DNA of 38,838 bases. Origin: IDS-8 sp040902105. GTDB lineage: Bacteria; Pseudomonadota; Gammaproteobacteria; Steroidobacterales; Woeseiaceae. Both the position numbers and the translations under genes were made by a program. Below the pieces are notes generated by a model. The model worked only from the letters and a program-made list of their open reading frames with translations, did no database searches and was not told where the DNA came from. Positions 15,465 through 22,872 of this stretch are shown here, piece by piece; position 1 is the stretch's first letter, and each line of letters begins with the position of its first letter. The stretch covers positions 1 to 38,838 of the forward strand of contig JBBDXW010000023.1 in assembly GCA_040902105.1 (NCBI GenBank). The letters are read 5' to 3'.

Positions 15465-15841
15465 CGGCGCAGCTTCCTCGTGCCGGCGAGGGATTTGAGC
15501 ATGGCCGTTACCGGGTTGTCGGGCTTGGGCCGGGTGGAGCGCGAAGTAGGCGACGACTGCGTCGGCGTCTCCTTCGCTGGTTCCGGGCGCGGGTCGAGAC
15601 CTACTGCCTCCCACCATGCTTCGAGCGATGCGCGGGTTTCCGCGATGAGGGCTTCGTCGGCTGCGGCAGCTTCCCACCGCTCTTTTGACATCCTGCCGGG
15701 TACGACGAGATAGCCGGGTTGCCCGCTACCAACCCAGAGCACTTCGACCGGCAACTCGACTTCGCTGATTAAACCGTCGGCGAAATCGGCGTAGAGCTGC
15801 ATGCGCTCTAGTAGGTCAGTCAGACTGGTGTTCGATGACAT
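15461..15841 (-). CDS. Unknown protein of the capsid operon
   Basis: A 126-residue protein. The N-terminal half is helix and strand (LLERMQLYADFADG, then VELPVEVLWVGSGQPGYLVV). The centre is an acidic helix with EAWWEAVGL, and the C-terminus is a Pro/Ser/Thr/Lys-rich tail ending LAGTRKLRR. The start lies 26 bases inside the TerS-like gene and the stop overlaps the next gene by ATGA. No domain is recognised; its place after TerS-like and before the repeat protein suggests a packaging or assembly role, without direct support. Confidence 0.6.
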   Translation of the reverse strand: MSSNTSLTDLLERMQLYADFADGLISEVELPVEVLWVGSGQPGYLVVPGRMSKERWEAAAADEALIAETRASLEAWWEAVGLDPRPEPAKETPTQSSPTSRSTRPKPDNPVTAMLKSLAGTRKLRR

Positions 15842-16373
15842 TGGGTGCTTCCCTTTGTTCGATCAGCTCGCCGAGTTTCAACGCCAGCTTCACGAACAAC
15901 CGGCGCTCCTCGGGGTCTTCCAGCAAGACGATGTCCTTCGGCGCGAACACGATGTGGTCGTGGGTGTGCTGGTGTTGGACGGTGCCGGTGTGCTCAATTT
16001 CCTGCTTCTCGCGCCATGCCGGGTCGTGGCGGGTAGCAAGGCGCATCAGCAACTTGTTGTCGTACGTCAGGTGCTCGCCGACCAGTTCACCCTTTGAGAA
16101 AACCGGGCGACGTTCCGGCTCCATTGCCCGGCGAACGATCTCGGCTTCGATGCGGGCAATGGCGACTTCCAGTGCCTTGTCCCAAGCCAAAGCGAATTCG
16201 GGGTCACGCTTGCGTTCGTCCTGGAAGGTTGAGAGTCCGGCCCACTCCGATGTCGACCACGGTGTGGCGGCTGCTGCGGCTGCCCGTTGCATGCCGGTCT
16301 CGGCGAGGGTGTCAAGAAACACCTTCTTGCGTTCCTCGGTGAGTGGGCGCTGCAATCGTTTGTCGTCTGTCAT
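15816..16373 (-). CDS. Terminase small subunit-like protein
   Basis: A 185-residue protein. An N-terminal helix-turn-helix-like region (TEERKKVFLDTLAETGMQRA, then WSTSEWAGLSTF) is followed by DPEFALAWDKALEVAIARIE and RRAMEPERRPVF, an arrangement seen in many phage small terminases and related DNA-recognition proteins. Next comes a segment LTYDNKLLMRLATRHDPAWR that often follows in that group. A His-rich stretch (about HQHTHDH) lies near residue 140. If correct, it selects DNA for packaging. No large terminase is present in the element, so it would have to act with a helper enzyme. Its ATG overlaps the serine recombinase stop by ATGA. Confidence 0.62.
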   Translation of the reverse strand: MTDDKRLQRPLTEERKKVFLDTLAETGMQRAAAAAATPWSTSEWAGLSTFQDERKRDPEFALAWDKALEVAIARIEAEIVRRAMEPERRPVFSKGELVGEHLTYDNKLLMRLATRHDPAWREKQEIEHTGTVQHQHTHDHIVFAPKDIVLLEDPEERRLFVKLALKLGELIEQREAPNVIEHQSD

Positions 16374-16945
16374 GTCAGTTCCTTAGCGATACTGGAAATG
16401 GTGCCGCCACCCAGTCCCAGCGCCTTGCGGACGGAACGCTGAGAGGCACCACTCTTTAATAGCGCCTCGGCGCGGCGGCGGACGGCGGCGGGGATTGATG
16501 GGCGACCGATGTGCTTGCCTTGGCGGCGCGCCCGGTCGATTCCGGCTTTGGTGCGCTCGACGATTAGCGAGCGTTCAAACTCGGCGAACACTGCGGCCAT
16601 GCCGAGCAGGGCACGGCCCGCAGCGGTCGTCGCGTCAAGACCTTCGCGGGCGCTGTACAGGCCGCAGCCTTGCGCCTGCCAATCGGCCAGCAACGTAACC
16701 AGGTCCTGCAGGCTGCGGCCTAGCCGGTCGAGGGCCACCACGGCAACGAGCTGCACCCGGCGCGCCGTGACGAGTCCCTGCAAATCACGTAAGCCCGGCC
16801 GCGCTACCTTCGCGCCGCTGGCGACGTCGGTGAATTCGTCGACGACAGTGTGGCCCGCTTTGCCGGCCCATTCGCGTAGCTGATGCAATTGCTGCTCCGT
16901 CGTCTGCTCGTTCGTTGACACTCGTGCGTACAGTGCGATGTCCAT
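16370..16945 (-). CDS. Serine recombinase (resolvase/invertase family)
   Basis: A 191-residue small serine recombinase. The catalytic ARVSTNEQTTEQQ places the nucleophile Ser at residue 10. The core continues with VVALDRLGRSLQDLV and the dimer helix EFERSLIVERTKAGIDRARRQG, then a C-terminal helix-turn-helix (SGASQRSVRKALGLGGGTIS). ATG 16945 has a strong AAGGAG six bases upstream. It heads the leftward TerS-to-capsid chain and is coupled to the TerS-like gene (ATGA). A CTGT-N8-ACAG box lies just upstream. Possible jobs are resolution of multimers made during replication, or inversion; no inverted recombination sites are obvious nearby. Confidence 0.92.
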   Translation of the reverse strand: MDIALYARVSTNEQTTEQQLHQLREWAGKAGHTVVDEFTDVASGAKVARPGLRDLQGLVTARRVQLVAVVALDRLGRSLQDLVTLLADWQAQGCGLYSAREGLDATTAAGRALLGMAAVFAEFERSLIVERTKAGIDRARRQGKHIGRPSIPAAVRRRAEALLKSGASQRSVRKALGLGGGTISSIAKELT

Positions 16946-16954
16946 CCGTTTCTC

Positions 16955-16984
16955 CTTACTACTGTATAAACGTACAGCAGTAAG
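16955..16984 (-). promoter_or_regulatory. LexA-type operator at the recombinase promoter
   Basis: A 30-bp near-perfect inverted repeat (12-bp arms, one mismatch, 6-base loop) contains CTGTATAAACGTACAG at 16962-16977, i.e. the gammaproteobacterial LexA form CTGT-N8-ACAG. On the minus strand TATACA within it could serve as a -10 element, and the recombinase Shine-Dalgarno lies immediately downstream. Confidence 0.6.
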
Positions 16985-17458
16985 CATGCCCAACCGGGCA
17001 CGGCCGGGCAACCTTAAAAGGGCCGGTTGTGGGGCGGGGTTTAACGCGCCCGTAAGTGCCTGCCCTGGCGCGTCCGGGGCGGTTGCCTGCGGCGGGGTTT
17101 TAAGGGCGGGAGGCGGCGGCTGCGGCGCGGGGCGGGATGCGTCGGGGGGCGGAGCGGCAGCAGCGGGCTGGAGTTGGCCTCGCGCACACGAGTGTCGACA
17201 AGCGGGCCGTGCGTGGTCGCGGGGTCTGCGCACCAGCCCAAGGCAGCGTGAAGCCAACTGCAAGTTGGAACCGTTAGAACCTTTATTAAAAGAAGAAGAG
17301 AAGTTCCAACTCCGTAACACGTTGTCCTCCTTGGGCATTCCGACATACGTTGGGACGTATGGGACGTAAGGGACCTTTATCGCCGACGAAAGATTTCTGT
17401 CGGAAATTCCTCGGAAAGAAAAACATAGACCCGTTGGTTCCATCGTTCCCGCTTTTGG
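16985..17458. other. Intergenic region with repeats, candidate replication origin
   Basis: About 470 bases between primase stop and recombinase promoter without a credible gene. A very GC-rich part (16985-17230) is followed by an AT-rich tract near 17272-17302. That tract is framed by CCAACT-GCA-AGTTGG (17254-17268) and a third half-copy GTTCCAACT (17303-17311). Tandem nonamers TGGGACGTA sit at 17351-17359 and 17360-17368, overlapping the inverted repeat CATACGT-TGGG-ACGTATG (17344-17361). Repeats plus an AT-rich stretch beside a primase-helicase gene fit an origin; a packaging site is the alternative. Confidence 0.4.
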
Positions 17459-19972
17459 TCAAAAAGGCGGTTTAATCCAATCACTTGTCCCGCAGGGAGG
17501 TTCCTCAGTGGGTCCCCGCGCGTCCTCAGGAGGGTCCCCCTCCCCCCACGATTCCGGCACGTCGACCCCAACCAAGAACCTGGCATAGTGTTCGGCCAGC
17601 TCGCTCGGCGGCTTCATCCGGTAGAACGTCCGGTACTCCCGTGTTCGGTAGAATGGCCGATCCGGATCATCTGCCACGACCCGGCTCGTCACTTTCTTGC
17701 TCGGGTGATCCTTGTCGCCTTTCTCCGCCCACTTCTTCAGATAAAGTCCGATCGACGTTTCGATGGATCGCTGGTTCTGGTCCCGGACCGACAGCATGTC
17801 CTTGACAGCCGTGACGCTGATCCACTCTGGTCCAGTGCGCCATCGTTCTGGGTCAGGCGACACACCGACCGCAATAATCTCCAGCATGGCTTCTTCCCAA
17901 GGGTCGAGGCTGCGGGCTTGCTGCTCGATGAGCGCCTCCGTCTTTGGCACATTACGTACCTGGAAACCGGTCAGGTCGTATTGCAGCAGGTACAGCAGCA
18001 GTGCTCCGCGCCCGCCGTTGTCCATTTCGTCGGCAATCGCACGGAAGTAGGCGTAGTCCTCCTGATGCTTGTCGGAAACGTCCAGCACGAAGAAGCGCCG
18101 GTCGTCCATGTCCGCCGGAACCGCCCAATGGGAGTTCGTGGCCATGAGCAGGTGCACAAAGTTCCGGCCCTGCTCGCTGTCGATACCCTTGGCTTCGTAG
18201 TGCAGCGTTTTTTCCGTTACCAGGGTCTTGAGGACCGATTCGTGTTTGCTGTCCCCGGCATAAAAAGCCTCATCGCCGAACAGCACGACGCAGTCGCGAA
18301 GGTGGTTGTTGAACGAGCCGACGAGGAACTTCGCGTCAGCCACTTGCAGGAAGTGCCGCCCGAACAGACCGCCGAACTCCTTCACGAAGAAACTTTTGCC
18401 GGTGCCTTGCCGCCCGCGCAGGATGATCGCAGTTTCTCCCACCTTGTTCGGATGCTGCACGGTACGAGCCATCCACCGCACCAAATACTGAAAATGCTCC
18501 TCGTCGCCGTTGCAGATGTTGTCCTTGATGTGGGCCAGCAGCAGGGTGCAGCTCCCTTGGGCCGGTTCCACGGTGAACCCTTGCCACAGGTTGTAGACGT
18601 TACTCGGGACCGTGCCCGGCACAAACACCATGCGGTCGTATTCCCGCCGTAACGGATGCTCGAACCACCAATGCCCAGAGGGCTTGTACACCGGGGAGCC
18701 GTCGTTCTTCTGTCCAACCTGCACGGAACGGTTGGCCCAAGCCAGCTTGAAGTCCGCCGGAGTGATCTTGCTCAGAACCTTGCGTTCGAGCGCTTCGTCC
18801 TCGACTTCTTCCACGATGCGGCACTTGCCGCCGAGGTTCTTAATGACCGCGTACCGCTTGTTGAGCATTTCCAGCATCGGATCGACAGCATGATCGTGCG
18901 CGCGCTCGATCTGGCGGATCATGTACTTCTCGGCGGAAACCTTCTGCGCGAACACGTGCTCGGTGACTGGCCAGTTCCGGTCGGTGCCGATTGCAAAGGC
19001 CACGTCGTCCGGTACTTCGTGCCGCACAAATTCGCACAGCACCTTGAACAGCCAATCGGACCGGCTGAACTTTGCCTGCTTCTCGTTGCAATCTTCCGGC
19101 GGCAATGAACCTTGCGCGATGACCACCTTGATGTAATCGGGGATGCCGTACTTGTCCAGCTCATCCAGGTTGTCGATGCGCTGAATGTTGCCGCTGATTT
19201 TCACGCGCCGGGTGCTGCCACCGAAGCCAGCATCGGCTTCCTGCTTCTTGGGAGCCGGGGTGATCGAGTTCAGTGGGATGACACCGTCGGAAAACCGCAC
19301 AAGCTCAGCTTGTACGGGTTTCCGGCCCTTCTTCATCTTCGTTGCGTCCGGGATGTTCATGGTGCCCGGCAGGCGCATGATGCGATCAACGTTATGACAG
19401 TTGTCCGCGTCCAGAACCTGTTCGATGGTACGGTTGTACCGCTCGAAGTCTTCGGCCAGTTCTATGGAACCACCAATCTCGAACTTCTTTTCCAGTCTCC
19501 AGAAGACCTGAAATCCGCCCCCGCTAAAAATAACGATGTGGGGTTTGGGGAGCGGATAGGACCATTGATCAATCAATTGCCCTATTCGCGCCTGCTCAGC
19601 GTCGACGTCCTCCCCGGCACGAGGATCTATGTCCGCGTGAAGGAAATAGGCTGCTCCAATATCTTCCTTGGTGGCCTTCTTCGTCAGCAGCTCCTTGGGC
19701 TGGTTGACGTGGAAGTAAATGTTGCGCTTGCCGTTGTACTTCGCAATCCATTCCGATGCTTCATCGGCTTGGCTTGCGAGGAACGTCCGAGTCTCAATCT
19801 TGGACTTCTTCGCCGGGTCGATAGCCGTCAGCGCCCACATGCCCTCGGGGTAAAGGGCCTTCAGAAACTTTGCCGCCGCTCCGTTCCCGGCTATACTTGA
19901 GCCCACGGGAACGTCGCGGTTGCCGTAATCTAACCCCGGCTCGGAGCTACGGTCTGAGTCGGGGTTTTTCAT
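17459..19972 (-). CDS. Primase-helicase (RepB-type primase plus D5/SF3-like helicase)
   Basis: An 837-residue replication protein. The N-terminal primase domain shows YFLHADIDPR (residues ~109-118, metal-binding acidic pair), HIVIFSGGGFQVFWRL and HNVDRIMRLPGTMN, as in archaeo-eukaryotic-type RepB primases. The C-terminal helicase has Walker A GRQGTGKS (K526), Walker B VVLFGDEAF and the downstream MATNSHWAVPADMDDRRF sensor region, as in DUF5906/D5-like helicases. ATG 19972 is chosen because it overlaps the previous stop as ATGA and has AAGGAG in front; a frame from 19993 is less likely. It would prime and unwind element DNA, as the P4 alpha protein does for that satellite. Confidence 0.9.
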   Translation of the reverse strand: MKNPDSDRSSEPGLDYGNRDVPVGSSIAGNGAAAKFLKALYPEGMWALTAIDPAKKSKIETRTFLASQADEASEWIAKYNGKRNIYFHVNQPKELLTKKATKEDIGAAYFLHADIDPRAGEDVDAEQARIGQLIDQWSYPLPKPHIVIFSGGGFQVFWRLEKKFEIGGSIELAEDFERYNRTIEQVLDADNCHNVDRIMRLPGTMNIPDATKMKKGRKPVQAELVRFSDGVIPLNSITPAPKKQEADAGFGGSTRRVKISGNIQRIDNLDELDKYGIPDYIKVVIAQGSLPPEDCNEKQAKFSRSDWLFKVLCEFVRHEVPDDVAFAIGTDRNWPVTEHVFAQKVSAEKYMIRQIERAHDHAVDPMLEMLNKRYAVIKNLGGKCRIVEEVEDEALERKVLSKITPADFKLAWANRSVQVGQKNDGSPVYKPSGHWWFEHPLRREYDRMVFVPGTVPSNVYNLWQGFTVEPAQGSCTLLLAHIKDNICNGDEEHFQYLVRWMARTVQHPNKVGETAIILRGRQGTGKSFFVKEFGGLFGRHFLQVADAKFLVGSFNNHLRDCVVLFGDEAFYAGDSKHESVLKTLVTEKTLHYEAKGIDSEQGRNFVHLLMATNSHWAVPADMDDRRFFVLDVSDKHQEDYAYFRAIADEMDNGGRGALLLYLLQYDLTGFQVRNVPKTEALIEQQARSLDPWEEAMLEIIAVGVSPDPERWRTGPEWISVTAVKDMLSVRDQNQRSIETSIGLYLKKWAEKGDKDHPSKKVTSRVVADDPDRPFYRTREYRTFYRMKPPSELAEHYARFLVGVDVPESWGEGDPPEDARGPTEEPPCGTSDWIKPPF

Positions 19973-20553
19973 TGCCCCCGCTCCTTCAGACATGCTTCCC
20001 GGGTTGGGAAGAAGGCAACCTGGTCGTCGTCGATGCGAATCTCTCTATCAACAGTTGGATTGCCGTCGAGGTCAAAGACCCGCACGTACATGACGCCCGA
20101 ACTCTGCTCGTATCCAACCAGCTTTCCGAGTTCCTTGGGTAAACCGTCGTCATCGTAGAACAGCATGTAGCTGTGCGTTGAGCTGCGGGCTTTTTCGAGC
20201 CAGTCGTCTTGGCTTTTGAATATCTGCTCGTCCGCGAAGAACTGGTTGCCGGGGCCTTCGACAACCCAGTGGTCCCAGCTCACGTCGAAGCCATCGGTGC
20301 CAGTTATCGGCGATACGTATTCGCCGGACACCCGGAATGCGATCACCGGAACGGTGTATCGCTGTTCACCGTACTGGTTGTCGAAGTAATAGACATGAAC
20401 TTTGAAGCCTTGCACCGGGATGACCGATGCGCCGCCGAACGCTTCTTCTGCGTGTTGGTACTCGTACCACGTCAGGCGGAGGGTGCTGCCATCAGCGAAG
20501 TACGCAATGTCGTCCTCGACGTAGAGAATGTTCTGGTAGTTGATCAGCCTCAT
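19969..20553 (-). CDS. Unknown protein between AlpA-like gene and primase
   Basis: A 194-residue acidic, beta-rich soluble protein with many aromatic residues (NILYVEDDIAYFADGSTLRL at the start; GVMYVRVFDLDGNPTVDREI near the end). No domain is recognised. It is coupled on both sides: the start overlaps the AlpA-like stop by four bases, and the stop overlaps the primase start by four. This constant coupling suggests a role in replication or its control, for example a primase partner, but nothing in the sequence proves it. Confidence 0.66.
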   Translation of the reverse strand: MRLINYQNILYVEDDIAYFADGSTLRLTWYEYQHAEEAFGGASVIPVQGFKVHVYYFDNQYGEQRYTVPVIAFRVSGEYVSPITGTDGFDVSWDHWVVEGPGNQFFADEQIFKSQDDWLEKARSSTHSYMLFYDDDGLPKELGKLVGYEQSSGVMYVRVFDLDGNPTVDREIRIDDDQVAFFPTREACLKERGQ

Positions 20554-20741
20554 GACGCCACCCGATACTGATCAAGCCACTCGTCAAGATCGCGACGGCG
20601 GTAGCGGACGATGGTCTTGATACGCGAGAACGGCGGGCCGGCGACGGTGTTCGAGCGCCGCCAGTACTTCAACGTACCGATTTTGACTTGCAGGTGTTCA
20701 GCCGCTTGCGCGGGTGTGAGCCAATCAGACATGGCGGACAA
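20550..20741 (-). CDS. AlpA/MerR-like helix-turn-helix regulator or excisionase
   Basis: A 63-residue DNA-binding protein: LTPAQAAEHLQVKIGTLKYW forms the helix-turn-helix, then a wing with RIKTIVRYRRRDLDEWLDQY, the standard form of small AlpA or excisionase proteins. ATG 20741 and ATG 20732 are both possible starts. In satellites such proteins activate excision or turn on the replication genes. It heads the leftward replication operon and is preceded by a predicted promoter at 20888-20916. Confidence 0.88.
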   Translation of the reverse strand: MSAMSDWLTPAQAAEHLQVKIGTLKYWRRSNTVAGPPFSRIKTIVRYRRRDLDEWLDQYRVAS

Positions 20742-20887
20742 CCTCCCTTTCAGGATGTTGCCCTCCGGCCCACGTATAGGAGGGTTGTGCTCTGCGCCTC
20801 GTTCTCAGGGGGTCTCTACGGGGTCCCAGGCGACAGGATCGCAATGAGAGCCTGTCTCGTTCCGGACGCAGTCGCGGTTACTCGTTT

Positions 20888-20916
20888 ACTATAGCGTTGA
20901 CCGGGGTATCCGACAA
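20888..20916 (-). promoter_or_regulatory. Predicted sigma70 promoter of the AlpA-primase operon
   Basis: On the minus strand TTGTCG (20916-20911), a 17-base spacer and TATAGT (20893-20888). It lies about 150 bases before the AlpA-like start; the intervening leader is free of genes. Confidence 0.6.
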
Positions 20917-20933
20917 CACGATTAAACGAAGAA

Positions 20934-20964
20934 ACCCATCGGGCACATCACGCGCCCGATGGGT
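20934..20964 (-). terminator. Terminator between integrase and replication operons
   Basis: A perfect 11-bp stem ACCCATCGGGC/GCCCGATGGGT with a nine-base loop; on the minus strand it is followed by TTCTTCGTTT. It lies just after the stop of the 65-residue gene and separates the integrase transcript from the AlpA promoter. Confidence 0.75.
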
Positions 20965-20975
20965 CCGTTGCGGGT

Positions 20976-21173
20976 CTATCTACGGAACGCCGCCGCCAAC
21001 ATCACGTCAGCTTCGATGTAGTTCCGCAGGCACGTCAGCATCGTGCAATGCTTCGGTCCTGCGAGTGCCGCAGCCGCTGTGAGCAGGCTGTGGACAGCAG
21101 CGTAGTCATCGCCGTGAGCCACCTCCGATTCCGCTGCCTCCATGCATTCCCGTGCCCGGTCGAGCGCGTTCAT
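20976..21173 (-). CDS. 65-residue helical protein
   Basis: A small helical protein (MNALDRARECMEAAESEVAH, then YAAVHSLLTAAAALAGPKHC) that looks like a short TPR-type helical hairpin. The start overlaps the preceding stop by ATGA and the terminator follows directly. It shares helical-repeat character with the upstream 154-residue protein (ALDRARE and LEDLLDRAKV), so the two may be partners. Function unknown. Confidence 0.6.
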   Translation of the reverse strand: MNALDRARECMEAAESEVAHGDDYAAVHSLLTAAAALAGPKHCTMLTCLRNYIEADVMLAAAFRR

Positions 21174-21634
21174 GATGCGTCCACCAGAACCTTGGCCCGG
21201 TCAAGCAGATCTTCGAGCGCGACCACGTCATCAGCTTTCAGCGTATCTTCGTCGCCATCGTCACTAATTGCGTGTTCGAGCGCGTTGATCGCGGCAGCAA
21301 TCCGCCGGTCATCCGCGGCCTGCATCGCAGCCGACAGCAACCATCGCACAGCGTAATCCGACTGGCCGTTGTAGAAGTGAGTCATGCCGCCATCGTGCAA
21401 TCGGGCAATCTCGGCTGCACGAATTTCGGTGAAGGTCCTACGGTTGGTGTTGTCGACTTCAGGGGCGTCGACGGCCCTTTTCTGAGTGCTCATAGCAATT
21501 ATCCCTATCAGGATGATTGCCACGCTCAGCCCTATCTCCCATTCAACTCGGTGGCGGTTGATATAGTGTCGGCAGCGTTCCCACTGCCCAGAACCGGGAT
21601 AGGTCGGTCCATCCCAGCCACAATAAGGCGTCAT
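21170..21634 (-). CDS. Single-pass membrane protein downstream of the integrase
   Basis: A 154-residue protein. The N-terminus has Cys, Trp and Gly (MTPYCGWDGPTYPGSGQWER), then one membrane helix (WEIGLSVAIILIGIIAMS, about residues 31-48), then a cytoplasmic-type helical domain with a TPR-like run (GMTHFYNGQSDYAVRWLLSA). ATG 21634 overlaps the integrase TGA (ATGA), which identifies it as the true start although the frame opens earlier. It is cotranscribed with the integrase. No known family is recognised. Confidence 0.62.
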   Translation of the reverse strand: MTPYCGWDGPTYPGSGQWERCRHYINRHRVEWEIGLSVAIILIGIIAMSTQKRAVDAPEVDNTNRRTFTEIRAAEIARLHDGGMTHFYNGQSDYAVRWLLSAAMQAADDRRIAAAINALEHAISDDGDEDTLKADDVVALEDLLDRAKVLVDAS

Positions 21635-22755
21635 TCCGCCGCTGTCAATATTGCCTTGGTGATCTTCTCCTGCGCGTCCAGCAGTTCGCGCCAAAGACGG
21701 CCGACAGTGACATAACCCTCAGTAATGTCGCTGTCGACTGCATGGTTCATCAGCACCTTCAGCAGCAGCTTCGGCACTCCGACTTCGGTCGCAATCGTGG
21801 CGTAGGACTGACGCAGATCGTTGCCAACGCGGGACAAGCGTTTTTCCTTGTATTCGATGATGTGCCCGGCTGAACCGGCGAAGACATATGTCTGCGCCGA
21901 TTCAGCGTGCAAAAACGCACCACCGCGTTTCGCTGCATTCAAAACCCGCAGCATCCCTCGGGACAGCGGAATGTCGTAGGCGCGGGCGCGCCCGCCCTTG
22001 GGGTTGGGGATGGTTAGGCTTCGGCGGGGTACGTTGAGGTCTGACCACTGGGCAACCTTGAGTGCGCCCGGACGGCAGCCGCTCATAAGCGTGAAAAGGT
22101 GAAACGCCCGCCGGATTGGATTGTCGAGCTGATCCAGCTCCTGAAACCAGCCCGGCAAGTCCTGCAACGACATTCCACTGTTACGCCGTTCCTCCGGGTT
22201 GAAGTCGACGGCGACGACTGGATGCTCTGCCGGCAAGTAATTGTGAGACTTGCGAGTGTGACGGTAGATGGCGCGCAGCGTTTGCATCGCCCGGTTGGCG
22301 GCATACGGTCCGTTGATGTCTGTCAGCGCGATGTGCGCCTCGGCGACTTTGCCCGGCTCAGCGGCGAGATCGCCCAAGGGGGTGTCGAGCCAGCCAGCAA
22401 GGAGTCGATTGATACAATCGTCTGCTTGCTGGATAGTCTTCGCACTCCGGCCCAGCCGCACGAGCCGTTCGCGGTATGCTTGGTGGGCATCGCGTAAGGT
22501 AACGCGGCCAGTCGTCTTGCGACGCCGAGCCCCTAACTGCTCCTGCGCTGCTCTGCGGGCTGCTGCTAGCGTCAACTCAGGGAACGTGCCCAGGCGAACG
22601 CGATGCGTATTGCGTTTGCCTAAGGCGGTTGTGTCGTACTGCACGTACCATGTTCGGATACGCTTGCCGACACGTAGGAATAGGCCGCGCACTCGGTCGT
22701 CCCGGTGGATGCCTTCGGGCATTTGGACGGGATTTAAACGGGAATTCTTCGCCAT
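21631..22755 (-). CDS. int: Tyrosine integrase of the element
   Basis: A 374-residue site-specific recombinase. A short N-terminal DUF4102-like arm-binding part (GLFLRVGKRIRTWYVQYDTT) is followed by a core-binding SAM-like domain (~85-175) and the catalytic domain. Catalytic residues are R228 (SGCRPGALK), R315 (NDLRQSYA), H338 (MNHAVDS) and the nucleophile Y348 (EGYVTV). The usual HxxR reads NxxR (N312). The gene reads inward from the right attachment core, 103 bases away. A TATAGT -10-like box is at 22787-22792, without a good -35. It recombines the tRNA-Thr anticodon-arm site. Confidence 0.95.
   Translation of the reverse strand: MAKNSRLNPVQMPEGIHRDDRVRGLFLRVGKRIRTWYVQYDTTALGKRNTHRVRLGTFPELTLAAARRAAQEQLGARRRKTTGRVTLRDAHQAYRERLVRLGRSAKTIQQADDCINRLLAGWLDTPLGDLAAEPGKVAEAHIALTDINGPYAANRAMQTLRAIYRHTRKSHNYLPAEHPVVAVDFNPEERRNSGMSLQDLPGWFQELDQLDNPIRRAFHLFTLMSGCRPGALKVAQWSDLNVPRRSLTIPNPKGGRARAYDIPLSRGMLRVLNAAKRGGAFLHAESAQTYVFAGSAGHIIEYKEKRLSRVGNDLRQSYATIATEVGVPKLLLKVLMNHAVDSDITEGYVTVGRLWRELLDAQEKITKAILTAAE
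22721..22741 (+). repeat. Direct repeat near the right end of the element
   Basis: This is the right-hand partner of the repeat at 8729-8749 (19/21 identical). It lies inside the first integrase codons. Confidence 0.65.
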
Positions 22756-22857
22756 GGGTCATTCGCTCCGCCGGGTAAATGCGGTAACTATAGCGCGAAA
22801 ACCCAGCAACGGCGCGGGTTTATGCTCGACTGTGCTCAGGTGGGTTCGGTGGGCAGG

Positions 22858-22872
22858 CTGATTTGTAATCAG
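22858..22872 (+). other. Right attachment core (attR)
   Basis: An exact copy of CTGATTTGTAATCAG found at 8657-8671. The rest of the tRNA-Thr follows it. Confidence 0.85.

Larger units (their letters stand above)
8657..22872. mobile_element. 14.2-kb integrative element in tRNA-Thr, phage-satellite-like
   Basis: Bounded by exact copies of the 15-bp tRNA-Thr anticodon-arm core. The right end holds a tyrosine integrase reading inward. Leftward from it come two small genes, a terminator, an AlpA-like gene, a primase-helicase, an AT-rich region with repeats, and a chain of overlapping genes from a serine recombinase to an HK97-like capsid protein. The left end carries a restriction-modification pair, a DUF4238 protein, a membrane-anchored protein and an intact tRNA-Thr. 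Large terminase, portal, maturation protease, tail, lysis and conjugation genes are absent. That gene set fits a helper-dependent satellite better than a prophage or ICE. The backbone REP repeats are absent from it. Confidence 0.85.

Noticed and set aside
16946..17443. An N-terminal extension of the serine recombinase gene up to 17443
   Set aside because: The extension is Pro-rich, lacks conservation, and the strong AAGGAG before ATG 16945 fixes the start.
17588..18652. A 354-codon plus-strand frame
   Set aside because: Antisense to the primase-helicase, which has clear Walker motifs.
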